Below are positions 1 to 10,057 of a stretch of 50,579 nt of DNA, piece by piece (within the stretch, counting starts at the first letter, position 1; the number at the start of each line of letters is the position of its first letter). Source of the stretch: Phytohabitans sp036906915. GTDB taxonomy: Bacteria > Actinomycetota > Actinomycetes > Mycobacteriales > Micromonosporaceae. Position numbers and translations under genes: made by a program. Below the pieces are notes generated by a model, which saw only the letters and a list, made by a program, of their open reading frames with translations, was not told where the DNA came from and did not search any database. The DNA lies in contig NZ_JBAKHX010000062.1 of NCBI RefSeq assembly GCF_036906915.1, positions 1 through 50,579 on the forward strand, in the 5' to 3' direction.

Positions 1-300
1 CCCGCCCCGCGCGCCGCCCGCCCGGCCCCGCGTCCGCCCGCGCGCCGGCGGCTGCGCGCGCACGGCGCGCCCCGCTCTTCTCGCCGATCAAGGGCAAACG
101 CACGTGTTTTGATCTCTTTTCCACGTGTATTTGCCCTTGATCGACGCGCAATCTTCCTTGATCGACGCTCCCCGGCGAGGACCGGTGCCGGCGAGCCGGT
201 CGCGCTCCGCGAGAGGTGATCGGCCGGGCACGCCGGCTGTCCCGGCCGCCGATTCGCGGAAAAGAGCGCCTCCGCCCGCGCCTTCTCCGATGATTGCCTG
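1..300. other. Gene-free GC-rich stretch with one hairpin repeat
   Basis: No credible gene. Positions 1-80 are C/G-rich low-complexity sequence, 86-163 is a copy of the dispersed hairpin element described separately, and 164-300 shows no ribosome binding site, start or recognisable protein on either strand. Open frames crossing this stretch are products of the high GC content and of the antisense of the following gene. Confidence 0.7.
86..163 (-). repeat. Dispersed hairpin element, copy 1
   Basis: Reverse-oriented copy, 78 bp. Hairpin arms lie at 86-106 and 122-142 (21 bp, two mismatches), each carrying GATCAAGGGC at the outer end and CACGTG at the loop edge. The 15-nt loop, read on the minus strand, contains GAGATC. 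An additional CCTTGATC box (156-163) lies on the side facing the beta-lactamase-like gene; its distance to the hairpin is 21 nt here and 19 nt in the other copies. It sits downstream of that gene, so it could also act as a transcription terminator. Confidence 0.85.
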
Positions 301-1200
301 CTACGCGCGGCGGGCGGCCCATGCGGTCGCCGAGACCCGCGCGAGCAGTGCGCAGGCCTCCTCGTCGGGGAGGTCGGTCGTGGTGCAGACGGCGATGGCG
401 TACGGCGGCGCGTCGTCGGGGAAGACCACGCCCGCGCTGTGTCGGACGCCCGGCACCCAGCCGTTCTTGTGCGCGATTGGGGTGTCTGGAGGGAGGCCGG
501 CGGCGAGGTCTTCGCGGCGTTCCTGGGCGAGCAGCACGTCGAGCATCGCGCGACAGGCCTCGGGCGACGCGAGGCCGCCCTCGCCGCTTCGTGGCGGGTC
601 CGTGGCGTGGCGTGGCGCGTCCGGCCCGGCCGACGCGGTGGACGTGGGTGTCGAGTGGCCGGCGGCGTTTGGCGGCGCGCCAGCGGCGATCGCCGTTACC
701 AGGGCGGCCAGGTCGGCGGCCGTCACGAGGTTTTCGATGCCGGCCTTGCGGGCGACCGCGTCTTCGATGCCGCGCACCGTGACGCTGTGGCGGGCGCCGA
801 CCTGGTCCCACACCTTCGCCACGGCGGGCAGGCCGGTGTGGCCGAGAACGATGTTCGTGGCGAGGTTGCTCGACCTCACGATCATGCGGGTGGCGAGCCA
901 GCGTAGCGGCGCGGTGCCGCCGAGCCGCTCCCACACTGCGGGGTCACTGTCGTACTCGCGCGTGCACCCGTACGAACCGGACAGCGCGGACGGGAACACG
1001 TTGTGCACCGGCACGTCCGCGTCCAGGTTGACGTCCGAGCGGTACAGCGCCGCCAGCACCGCCGCTTTCATCGTGCTGGCGGCGTAGTGCGTGGCGTCTG
1101 GAAGCCGCGTATAGGTGGGCGGGCCGGCCAGCGGCCCCGTACAGACGGAGACCGTGCCGGGCACGGCGTCGAGGTCGTTGTCGAGCGCTCCCCAGTCCAC
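301..1200 (-). CDS. Class A beta-lactamase-like serine hydrolase
   Basis: About 299 residues. The class A beta-lactamase / D,D-peptidase motifs are visible: STMK (nucleophile Ser about residue 42, Lys 45), an SSN triad near residue 118 in place of SDN, and HKNGW near residue 245 in place of the KTG box. No signal peptide is visible, which is unusual for a periplasmic or secreted lactamase, so a cytoplasmic hydrolase role is possible. A Ser/Thr/Pro-rich stretch around residues 185-210 looks like a linker insertion. Start: GTG at 1200 has a GGAG sequence 9 nt upstream; an in-frame GTG at 1221 lacks one. The gene is isolated, lying between inverted copies of the hairpin element. The family is fairly clear; actual beta-lactam hydrolysis is not shown. 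Confidence 0.75.
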   Translation of the reverse strand: MDWGALDNDLDAVPGTVSVCTGPLAGPPTYTRLPDATHYAASTMKAAVLAALYRSDVNLDADVPVHNVFPSALSGSYGCTREYDSDPAVWERLGGTAPLRWLATRMIVRSSNLATNIVLGHTGLPAVAKVWDQVGARHSVTVRGIEDAVARKAGIENLVTAADLAALVTAIAAGAPPNAAGHSTPTSTASAGPDAPRHATDPPRSGEGGLASPEACRAMLDVLLAQERREDLAAGLPPDTPIAHKNGWVPGVRHSAGVVFPDDAPPYAIAVCTTTDLPDEEACALLARVSATAWAARRA

Positions 1201-1270
1201 GCGCCCATTCTCCGCGATCACCGCCGCCCGCGGGCGACGGCGTCCGCGCGGCCGGGCGCGGCGCGCCCGC

Positions 1271-1346
1271 GATCAAGGGCTTTCGTATGGATCAAGGGCA
1301 AACGCACGTGGAAAAGAGATCAAACCACGTGCATTTGTCCTTGATC
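1271..1346 (+). repeat. Dispersed hairpin element, copy 2
   Basis: Forward copy, 76 bp. A leading GATCAAGG box at 1271 is followed 19 nt later by the hairpin: arms 1290-1310 and 1326-1346, loop 1311-1325 containing GAGATC. The loop is nearly identical to that of copy 1 read on the other strand, so the two form an inverted pair around the beta-lactamase-like gene. The G-rich tail GGGGAGAGGGGC follows. It lies just beyond the 3' end of typA. Confidence 0.85.
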
Positions 1347-1402
1347 GACGGGGAGAGGGGCGGCGCGGCGCGCCGCACCGCGAGGGCGGGCGCCAGGGGG
1401 CG

Positions 1403-3265
<1,863 letters not shown>

Positions 3266-3379
3266 GCCTCTATTCTCCCGTGCCTGAGATCAACCGAGCG
3301 AGCCGGGGCACTGGGGTGTTACCCGGATGACCCGGTGGGCGGCGCCTGGCATGCTGGCTGACGTGGTCGGGGGAGAACC

Positions 3380-4732
3380 ATGTCAGACGTGCTGAGCCTG
3401 CTCGAGGCGCTGCCGCCGGTGCTGATCTACATCGTCGCGGCGGTCCTGGTTGCTACCGAGACCGCGGTGATAGTGGGGCTGGTGCTGCCTGCTGAGGCGA
3501 CGCTGCTGACGGTGGGCTTCCTGGCCTACCTGGGCACGCTGCGCCTGGCGCCGGCGATCGCGGTGATGATCGGGGCCGCGCTGGTCGGCGACGCGCTCGC
3601 CTTCCGCAGCGGGCGGCGGCACGGTGCGCGGCTGCGGGCCAGCCGGGTGGGGGTCCGGGTCGGCGAGGAGCGCTGGCGCAAGGCCGACGCGATGGTCAAC
3701 CGGATGGGCGGGCGGGCCATGTTCGGTGCGCGGTGGCTGGCGTTCGTCCGCACGCTGGCGCCGCGCCTGGCCGGCACCGCGGGTATGCCGTACCGGCGGT
3801 TCGCGCCGTGGAACGCGGCCGGTGTCGTCACCTGGGTCGGCGCGTCGGTGCTCCTCGGGTACCTGGCCGGCGAGTCGTACGAGACGGTCTCCCGGTACCT
3901 GGGCAAGGCGACCGGCGCGGTGCTGATCCTGCTCGCGGCGATCGTCGGGATCGTCCTGACCGGACGGTGGCTGGGCCGCAACCCCGATCCAGCGCGGGCA
4001 CTCGCGGCCCGCGCGGGCGCGCTGCCGCCGCTGCGGTGGGTGACGCAACGGTACGGTGTGCTCTTCTTCCTGCTGTCCATGCAGATCGGGCCGGGCTGGG
4101 CGCTGGTCATCAACCTGGCCGCCGGCATGCTGCTGCTGTTCGGCATCGGGCTGGCGATGGCGTGGCTGGTCGAGGGTGTGGTGCGGCACAGCGGACTGTC
4201 CCTCATCGACAACGCGATCGCGAACTGGTTCGCCGATCAGCGCACTCCGGGCACCGCCCGAGCAGCCGACCTGGTCATCGAGGTGCTGCGCCCGCAGTAC
4301 CTGATCGCCGCCGTCGCCGTGGCCGCCGTGGTGCTGGGCTGGCGCAGCCGGGCCTGGCGCGGCGACCTCGTGAGCGTGGTCGGCACGGTCGGTGCGTTCG
4401 TCCCGCTGCTCGTGCTCGCCGTGGTCGAGCAGTTGCTGCCGGAGCGGTTCTTCCTCACCCAGCTCGCGGTCGTGACCGCGAGCCTGTGCACGCTGGCCTG
4501 GATGGTCTCGCAGCGTACCCGCTGGCCGGCGGCCGTCGGCGCCTGGACCGCGGCAACGGTCGCGGTCGTGGTCGTGTCGGGCGCGCGCGTGTACGTCAGC
4601 TGGAATACGGCCAGCCAGACGGTCACCTCGGTGCTGCTCGGCGCACTTTGGACGGCGGTCTTCATCGTCGCGTGGCGCACCCGCGACCGGGCCGCAAACT
4701 CGCAGGTCAACGTTGAGTTGCCGGTCGGTTGA
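3380..4732 (+). CDS. DedA-family membrane protein fused to a degenerate PAP2-like domain
   Basis: 450 residues, about twice a standard DedA protein. Residues 1-200 carry the DedA/VTT hallmarks: the acidic ETAVIVGLVLPAEATLL segment, GDALAFRSGRRHG, and FVRTLAPRLAGTAGMPYRRF, the re-entrant-loop Arg/Pro signature of undecaprenyl-phosphate and lipid flippase-type proteins. Residues about 215-440 form five or six further membrane helices with the shape of a PAP2 phosphatase, ending in ARVYVSWNTASQTVTSVLLG, which resembles the last PAP2 motif but lacks its catalytic His; no PSGH motif is present either. ATG is preceded by GGGGGAG at 3369-3375. It ends 20 bp before the start of the PhoX-like gene. 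Fused DedA-PAP2 proteins exist in actinobacteria; loss of the catalytic residues here is inferred from inspection. Confidence 0.85.
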   Translation: MSDVLSLLEALPPVLIYIVAAVLVATETAVIVGLVLPAEATLLTVGFLAYLGTLRLAPAIAVMIGAALVGDALAFRSGRRHGARLRASRVGVRVGEERWRKADAMVNRMGGRAMFGARWLAFVRTLAPRLAGTAGMPYRRFAPWNAAGVVTWVGASVLLGYLAGESYETVSRYLGKATGAVLILLAAIVGIVLTGRWLGRNPDPARALAARAGALPPLRWVTQRYGVLFFLLSMQIGPGWALVINLAAGMLLLFGIGLAMAWLVEGVVRHSGLSLIDNAIANWFADQRTPGTARAADLVIEVLRPQYLIAAVAVAAVVLGWRSRAWRGDLVSVVGTVGAFVPLLVLAVVEQLLPERFFLTQLAVVTASLCTLAWMVSQRTRWPAAVGAWTAATVAVVVVSGARVYVSWNTASQTVTSVLLGALWTAVFIVAWRTRDRAANSQVNVELPVG

Positions 4733-4751
4733 GGAGTGGCATCATCAGCAG

Positions 4752-6215
4752 ATGGCAGAACTGCAACGGCGCACCCTGCTGCGCGGCACCGTCGCCGCGA
4801 GCGGAGCCCTGATAGGTGGGCCCTTCCTGGGCTTCGTCAACCGCGCGAACGCGGCGGCCCCCACCGGGCACTCGCCGCAACTTGGTCCCATCGCCGACCT
4901 GCGTGACGGCAAGGTCCGGCTGTGGCTACCCGACGGATTCCAGTACCGATCCTTCCATGACACCGAGTTTCCCGTGACGCTCGACGACGGCACCGCGCTG
5001 CCTGGGCGGCACGACGGGATGGGCGCGTTCCGCGGCCGGTACGGCACCATCCGCCTTGTCCGAAACCACGAGGTGAACAACCCCGGCCCGGCCTTCGGTG
5101 ACGCAAGCGCGGCGTACGACCCGATGGCGCAGGGCGGCACCACCACGGTCGAGGTGACCAAGTACGGCGAGGTGGTGAGCGGCTACACGAGCTGCAACGG
5201 CACGATGATGAACTGCTCCGGCGGCCAGATGCCGTGGGGCAGCTGGATCACGTGCGAGGAGACCATCAACGGGCCGGATGTCGGGCCCGACTTCACCGGC
5301 GCGTCCAACGTGCCGCTCAAGCAGCCGCACGGGTTCATCTTCGAGGTCCCCGTGCGCGGCCAGTCGGACCGGGAGCCGATCACCGCGGCGGGGCGGTTCG
5401 CGCACGAGTCGGTCGCGTTCGACCCGCGCAGCGGATACCTGTACCTGACCGAGGACAACTTCGGCTGGCCGTCCGGCTTCTACCGGTACAAGCCGCGCAA
5501 GCACCCGATGAAGACCGGGAAACTGGGCAACCGCGGCCGGCTGCAGATGCTGAAGGTGCGCGGGCGGCGCAACCTGAACCTGGCGGCGGCGCAGCCGCGG
5601 CGCGCCTCGTACCGGGTCGAGTGGGTCGACATCGACGACCCGGCGCCGTCGTTCCCGTATACGCCGGGGCAGGAGGCGCCGACCACCAACGACACCGCGC
5701 TCACATACGTGGCGCGGCAGGGCTGGGAGCAGGGCGCGGCGTACTTCTCGCGTCTGGAAGGCTCGGCGTACGACGACGGCATCGTCTACTTCACCGCCAC
5801 GCAGGGCGGCGGGCCGGCGGAGACGTCGCTCGGCCCGATCGAGGACGGGTACGGCAACGGCAGCGGGCAGATCTGGGCGTACGACACGCGCGCGTCGGTG
5901 CTGCGGCTGGCGTACGAGTCGCCAGGGCCGGACGTGCTCGACTTCCCGGACAACGTGACCACGAGCCCGCGCGGCACGCTCGTGGTCTGCGAGGACAACG
6001 TCGACAACAACTACCTGCGCGGGCTGACCCGGCGCGGGCGGCTCTTCGACATCGCACTCAACCGGCTCACGAGCAGCACGGGCGTGGACCGGTCGAACGA
6101 CGAGTTCGCCGGGTCTACGTTCAGCCCCGACGGGCACACCCTCTTCGTCAACATCCAGGCCAGCCGGGGCATGACGTTCGCAATCTGGGGGCCGTGGCAC
6201 CGCATCGGCGTGTAG
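4752..6215 (+). CDS. Tat-exported PhoX-family (DUF839) phosphatase-like protein
   Basis: 487 residues from ATG 4752. An in-frame TTG at 4713 would add 13 residues ahead of the signal peptide, whereas ATG 4752 is preceded by GAGGAG (4732-4737) and begins directly with a twin-arginine signal: QRRTLLRG, then a hydrophobic core and an ANAAAP cleavage region. The mature part is a DUF839/PhoX-type beta-propeller, with RNHEVNNPG, YTSCNGTMMNCSGG (the conserved Cys/Gly segment), GSWITCEET, PHGFIFEVP, YLYLTEDNFGWPSGFYRY and NITTSPRG-like blade repeats. PhoX enzymes are Ca/Fe-dependent alkaline phosphatases; substrate specificity cannot be read here. It probably lies in one transcript with the DedA-like gene (20-bp gap). 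Confidence 0.88.
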   Translation: MAELQRRTLLRGTVAASGALIGGPFLGFVNRANAAAPTGHSPQLGPIADLRDGKVRLWLPDGFQYRSFHDTEFPVTLDDGTALPGRHDGMGAFRGRYGTIRLVRNHEVNNPGPAFGDASAAYDPMAQGGTTTVEVTKYGEVVSGYTSCNGTMMNCSGGQMPWGSWITCEETINGPDVGPDFTGASNVPLKQPHGFIFEVPVRGQSDREPITAAGRFAHESVAFDPRSGYLYLTEDNFGWPSGFYRYKPRKHPMKTGKLGNRGRLQMLKVRGRRNLNLAAAQPRRASYRVEWVDIDDPAPSFPYTPGQEAPTTNDTALTYVARQGWEQGAAYFSRLEGSAYDDGIVYFTATQGGGPAETSLGPIEDGYGNGSGQIWAYDTRASVLRLAYESPGPDVLDFPDNVTTSPRGTLVVCEDNVDNNYLRGLTRRGRLFDIALNRLTSSTGVDRSNDEFAGSTFSPDGHTLFVNIQASRGMTFAIWGPWHRIGV

Positions 6216-6237
6216 CTCAATTAGGAGTAAGTTTCTC

Positions 6238-6268
6238 ATTTGCCACGTGAGTGTCAAAACGGGCAAAT
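6238..6268 (+). promoter_or_regulatory. Short inverted repeat ahead of the autolysin gene
   Basis: ATTTGCC at 6238-6244 is mirrored by GGGCAAAT at 6261-6268 across a 16-nt centre that includes ACGTG. The right arm touches the -10-like TAGTAT. The position fits an operator covering the promoter; no known regulator is assigned. Confidence 0.3.
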
Positions 6269-6273
6269 AGTAT
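6268..6273 (+). promoter_or_regulatory. -10 element for a leaderless transcript (glucosaminidase)
   Basis: TAGTAT ends 6 nt before ATG 6280 and no Shine-Dalgarno sequence is present. This spacing places +1 at or next to the start codon, as in actinobacterial leaderless mRNAs. Confidence 0.55.
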
Positions 6274-6279
6274 CTCTAC

Positions 6280-7356
6280 ATGGTAGGGGTGCGTAGTGGC
6301 GTCATCGTGGTGGTGCTCGTAGCGGGGGTCGGCGTCGCCCCGGCGGCCCAGGCCGCCGGGGCCACACCCACGGTGCGAAGCGGGGGAACGGGACTCAACA
6401 TGCGGGCCGGCGCGTCCACGGCGGACGCCGTCGCGGGCAGGCTCCGCGAGGGCGCGCGGCTCACGGTCACCTGTCAGGTGTACGGGGAGCTGATCGCCGG
6501 TACCCAGGGGCGCACTCCGATGTGGAACAGGCTGTCCAACGGCCGGTACGTCGCGGATGCCTACGTCCACTGGAACCCCGGGCGCCCTTGGGTGCACTGG
6601 TGTGGCCCGCGCGGCGCCGTCCTGCCGACCGTCCGCACCGGCATCGGCCCGCTCAACGTCCGCTCCGGCCCCGGCACACGCTTCGCCCGCGTGGGCCGGA
6701 TCGCCGAGGGGCAGGTACTGGCCGTCGAATGCCAGGTGTGGGGCGAGTTGGTCGCCGGCAAGGTGCGGCGCTCGGCGGCGTGGAACAGGCTGCCCGGCGG
6801 GCGGTACGTCGCCGACGCGTACACGGTGTGGAGCCCGCACCTGCCGACCCTGCCGTGGTGCGGGCAGCAGGCGCCGAGCACGCCGGCGGCGAACGCGGCG
6901 CAGTTCATCGCGCGCACCAGCGGGCCGGCGCGAGCCGGTTTCCGGCAGTACAAGGTGCCGGCGTCGGTCACCATCGCGCAGGCGATCCTGGAATCCGGCT
7001 GGGGGCGTAGCTGGCTGGCGCGGCGCGACCACAGCTACTTCGGCATCAAGTGCTTCGGCAACCCCGGCGGCATCGCGCTCGGCTGCCGCTCGTACGCCAC
7101 ACACGAGTGCGACGGCAAGAAGTGCTACCCGACCACCGCACAGTTCCGGGCGTACCGCAACGCGAACGGCTCCTTCGCCGACCACGGCCGGTTTCTGACC
7201 GTCAATCCCCGGTACCGCAACGCGTTCAGGTACAGCCACGACCCGAACAGGTTCGCCGTCGAGATACACAAGGCCGGGTACGCCACCTCACCGACGTACG
7301 CGCAGAACCTCATCAAGCTGATGAAGGCCCACAACCTCTACCGGTTCGACCGCTGA
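6280..7356 (+). CDS. Secreted SH3-repeat glucosaminidase (autolysin, GH73-like)
   Basis: 358 residues. A signal peptide (hydrophobic VIVVVLVAGVGV, cleavage after AQAAG) is followed by two bacterial SH3-like repeats (about residues 30-105 and 108-190; both contain an L-N-hydrophobic-R-S/A-G-hydrophobic-x-T/S core, a GELIAG/GELVAG strand and a WNRL-GRYVADAY end). A C-terminal glucosaminidase domain follows (about 200-355) with the ILESGWGRSW catalytic Glu segment, DHSYFGIKCFGN and DHGRFL. Expected role: hydrolysis of N-acetylglucosaminyl bonds in peptidoglycan during wall turnover, with the SH3 repeats binding the wall. The 3' end overlaps the convergent epimerase-like gene by 19 bp. Confidence 0.88.
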   Translation: MVGVRSGVIVVVLVAGVGVAPAAQAAGATPTVRSGGTGLNMRAGASTADAVAGRLREGARLTVTCQVYGELIAGTQGRTPMWNRLSNGRYVADAYVHWNPGRPWVHWCGPRGAVLPTVRTGIGPLNVRSGPGTRFARVGRIAEGQVLAVECQVWGELVAGKVRRSAAWNRLPGGRYVADAYTVWSPHLPTLPWCGQQAPSTPAANAAQFIARTSGPARAGFRQYKVPASVTIAQAILESGWGRSWLARRDHSYFGIKCFGNPGGIALGCRSYATHECDGKKCYPTTAQFRAYRNANGSFADHGRFLTVNPRYRNAFRYSHDPNRFAVEIHKAGYATSPTYAQNLIKLMKAHNLYRFDR

Positions 7357-8357
7357 GCAAGCCACTCGTCCTCGGCGGCGTAGTCGAAGAAGTCCATGCC
7401 GTGTAGCTCATTCAGGCGTGGGAACGCGTCGCTTTCCCGCCTTTCGCGAGCCTCGCCGACCAGCCAGTCCACTGTGGCCGGTAGCGACTCGGTGTACCTG
7501 GTCACCGGCTCGTACCCCAGCTCGCGTGCCGCCGCGGACATGTCCAGCACGAACGGGCGCGGGATCGACCATGGCGTGTCGCCCACCACGTCGGCGGGCG
7601 GTGGCCCGTCGATCAGCACTTCCTCCGCCTCGTACCCGAGCACCGCGTGGATCGTCGCCCCGATCTCGCGTACCGTCGGCGCCTCCGGGTCGGCGGCGTT
7701 GAGCGCGCGGGTGCCCGGCTTGGCGGCGGCGAGCCGGATCAGCTCGGCCAGGTTCGCGGTGGCCGTGGGTTGGAAGCGGCTCTCCCCTTTATGGGCGAGG
7801 ATCCGGTGCCGGCGGCCGTCCAGCGCCCGCCGGACGAAATGCCACTCGCGCAGGAACTCGCTGTGCGGGCCGTGGATAGCGGCCGGGCGGAGCACGGTGG
7901 TCGGCAGCGTGTCGCCGGCGTCCAGCAGGACTCGCTCCAGAGCCGCCTTGCCGGCCGCGTAGTCGCCGTCGCCGGGTGCCACGGTGGATTGCGCCTCCGT
8001 TATCGGTACCGGAAACTCGCCACCCAGGCCGCGCCCGGCGGCGTCGGCGTAGACCGCGGCGCTGGAGACGACCACCGCGGACCCAATCCGGTCCGCGAGC
8101 CCCCGCAGTTGCGCCGCGTGACCGGCGTCGTACCCGAGGACGTCGACCACCACGTCGACGCCGTCCCCGACGGCGGCGGCCAGCTGGGCGTCGTCGCCGC
8201 GGTCGAGGCGCACCTCGCGTACTCCCAGGTCCGCGGGCCAGTGACCACCGGGGTGGCGGCTCGCGGCCCGCACCTCCCAGCCGTCACGCACGAGGGCGGG
8301 CACGGCGGCCCAGCCGATCTGCCCGGTGGCACCGATGACCAGCGCGATCTTGTCCAT
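7338..8357 (-). CDS. NAD(P)-dependent epimerase/dehydratase-like (extended SDR)
   Basis: 339 residues. The N-terminal Rossmann motif is GATGQIG (residues 9-15) and the catalytic pair YxxxK is present as DYAAGKAALE around residue 155, after an SSAAVYAD strand. Proteins of this type act on nucleotide sugars or serve as NAD(P)H-binding reductases; nothing nearby fixes the substrate. ATG 8357 is preceded at 6 nt by a TAGCGT -10 on the minus strand and no Shine-Dalgarno, so the transcript is probably leaderless. It is convergent with the autolysin gene, overlapping it by 19 bp. Confidence 0.8.
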   Translation of the reverse strand: MDKIALVIGATGQIGWAAVPALVRDGWEVRAASRHPGGHWPADLGVREVRLDRGDDAQLAAAVGDGVDVVVDVLGYDAGHAAQLRGLADRIGSAVVVSSAAVYADAAGRGLGGEFPVPITEAQSTVAPGDGDYAAGKAALERVLLDAGDTLPTTVLRPAAIHGPHSEFLREWHFVRRALDGRRHRILAHKGESRFQPTATANLAELIRLAAAKPGTRALNAADPEAPTVREIGATIHAVLGYEAEEVLIDGPPPADVVGDTPWSIPRPFVLDMSAAARELGYEPVTRYTESLPATVDWLVGEARERRESDAFPRLNELHGMDFFDYAAEDEWLAQRSNR

Positions 8358-8363
8358 GCGGCC

Positions 8364-8369
8364 ACGCTA
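8364..8369 (-). promoter_or_regulatory. -10 element for a leaderless transcript (epimerase-like)
   Basis: TAGCGT on the minus strand ends 6 nt before the ATG at 8357, with no purine-rich ribosome binding site between. Confidence 0.5.
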
Positions 8370-8529
8370 GGCCTCGACGCGGGAAGCGCCCATCGGGTTC
8401 GCGACGGGCGGAATCGTTGAACTTCTGGCCGCCGGGCGCCGTACTCCCCGGCGCGGTGAGCGAGGGAGGCGGCGCGGTGCCGCCCGACCGAGCGAACCAG
8501 AAGGCATAGCCGTCTAGGGGAGGTTCCGC

Positions 8530-9099
8530 ATGCGTGTCCGGCTTACCGTGACCGCACTGCTCGCTGCCGGCGCGATGACGCTGGCTGGTTGTGGTGGCGA
8601 CCCCGCCCCTGCTTTCGAGGAGGCCGCGGGACCACCCGCATCACAGGCGGCCGTCGCTGGTGAGGCCACTGCTGGTGAGGCCGCCGCCGTGGTAGTGCCG
8701 TCCATCCTCAAGTTCCAGGGAAAGACGCTCGAAGGCCAGTCGTTCGACGCCACCAGCCTCGCCGGAAAGCCGACCGTGCTGTGGTTCTGGGCGCCGTGGT
8801 GCGCCACGTGCTTCGGCCAGGCCGCCTCGGTCTCCGACATGCAGCGGGCGCACGGCGACAAGGTGAACCTGCTCGGCATCGCCGGCCTCGGCAAGCTCGA
8901 CGAGATGAAGCAGTTCGTTACGGAGGGCGACGTCGCCAACGTCAAGCACCTCAACGACGCGTCCGGCGCGGTGTGGAAGAAGTTCCAGATCGCCGAACAG
9001 AGCACCTACCTGATCCTCGACAAGGAGGGCAAGGTGCTGAACAAGGGCTGGATGGACAGCATGCAGTTCGAAGGCAAGGTCGCCGAGCTGGCGAAGTGA
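8530..9099 (+). CDS. Thioredoxin-like redox lipoprotein (TlpA/DsbE type)
   Basis: 189 residues. A lipoprotein signal (LAGC lipobox, Cys about residue 21) is followed by an Ala-rich linker and a thioredoxin fold with the active-site motif WCATC in the context VLWFWAPWCATCFGQ. The family works outside the membrane in disulfide reduction or formation, including cytochrome c maturation. It is followed one base later by a CcdA-like gene, which would supply it with electrons across the membrane; this pairing is the best guide to function. ATG has a strong GGGGAGG at 8517-8523. The 172-bp upstream gap contains a long-loop inverted repeat (CTTCTGG / CCAGAAG) and GC-rich filler, nothing else. Confidence 0.88.
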   Translation: MRVRLTVTALLAAGAMTLAGCGGDPAPAFEEAAGPPASQAAVAGEATAGEAAAVVVPSILKFQGKTLEGQSFDATSLAGKPTVLWFWAPWCATCFGQAASVSDMQRAHGDKVNLLGIAGLGKLDEMKQFVTEGDVANVKHLNDASGAVWKKFQIAEQSTYLILDKEGKVLNKGWMDSMQFEGKVAELAK

Positions 9100-9100
9100 C

Positions 9101-10057
9101 ATGACGCAGACCACGCTCGTCCTGGCGCTCACCGCGGGCATGCTCGCGGCGGTCAACCCGTGCGGCTTCGCGCTGCTGCCCGCGTACCTTTCTCTTCTTG
9201 TATCCGAGGGGGACGGTGGCAGTGGCGCGGTCCGGCGGGCGCTGGTCTCGACCGCCGCGATGACCGCCGGGTTCGTCGCGGTGTTCGGCACTTTCGGGCT
9301 GGCGCTGGCGCCCGCCGCCGGTTGGATACAGCAGCGCCTGCCGTGGGTCACCGTCGCGTTGGGACTGTCGCTTGTGGTAGCCGGCGTCTGGCTCACCGCC
9401 GGGCGCGCGCTGCCAGCGCTGTGGCGCGGCCCGAAGGCGCCGGCCTTGCGGCGCAGCGTGCCGTCGATGGTGCTCTTCGGCGCCGCCTACGCTGCCGCCT
9501 CACTGAGCTGCACAATCGGCCCGTTCCTGGCCATCGTCGTGGCGAGCATGCGCGCCGGTTCCACCGGCGCCGGGATCGGGCTCTTCCTCGCGTACGCCGT
9601 TGGCATGGGCCTGTCGGTGGGCGTGGCGGCGCTGGCCGTGGCGCTGCTGCGCACCTCACTCATCCGTTCGGTGCGGCGGGCCGGGACCGCCATCGCGCGG
9701 GCCGGCGGCGTGCTTCTGGTGCTGGCCGGCGGATACGTGGCGTACTACGGCGGCTACGAGATCAGGCTCGCGTCCGACGCGTCCGCTGTGGACGATCCAG
9801 TGATCGCGGCCGCGTCGCGGGTGCAGCACTGGCTCTCCGGCAGTCTCAGCAGCGCGGGCGTGTCGACGATCGCGGTCGTCTTCGCGGCGCTGCTGGTGTC
9901 GGCACTGGCGCTGCGCCGGTACCGGTCCCGCCTTGCCGAGGCGCAGGCAGGCGGTGGCCCGGACTCAGAAGTCCGCGACGACGTGGGGGACCAGCCGCGG
10001 GAAGAGCGCGCGCAGCTCGCCAGCGGCGTCGGCGGGCACGGCGCCGAGCCCGCGTAG
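9101..10057 (+). CDS. ccdA: CcdA-family transmembrane electron carrier
   Basis: 318 residues with about six hydrophobic helices. The two CcdA/DsbD cysteines are in place: AAVNPCGFALLPAYL (helix 1) and LSCTIGPFLAIV (helix 4). CcdA carries reducing equivalents from cytoplasmic thioredoxin to extracytoplasmic thiol proteins. It starts one base after the stop of the thioredoxin-like lipoprotein, so the two are one functional unit. The last 30 residues are charged and unlike the family; they are read antisense to the 3' end of the Eis-like gene, giving a 93-bp convergent overlap. Confidence 0.88.
   Translation: MTQTTLVLALTAGMLAAVNPCGFALLPAYLSLLVSEGDGGSGAVRRALVSTAAMTAGFVAVFGTFGLALAPAAGWIQQRLPWVTVALGLSLVVAGVWLTAGRALPALWRGPKAPALRRSVPSMVLFGAAYAAASLSCTIGPFLAIVVASMRAGSTGAGIGLFLAYAVGMGLSVGVAALAVALLRTSLIRSVRRAGTAIARAGGVLLVLAGGYVAYYGGYEIRLASDASAVDDPVIAAASRVQHWLSGSLSSAGVSTIAVVFAALLVSALALRRYRSRLAEAQAGGGPDSEVRDDVGDQPREERAQLASGVGGHGAEPA

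Noticed and set aside
86..1346. Classic IS element around the beta-lactamase-like gene
   Set aside because: No transposase is encoded between the inverted copies and no target duplication can be confirmed by eye, so calling an insertion sequence is not justified; the cassette idea is kept only as a hypothesis.
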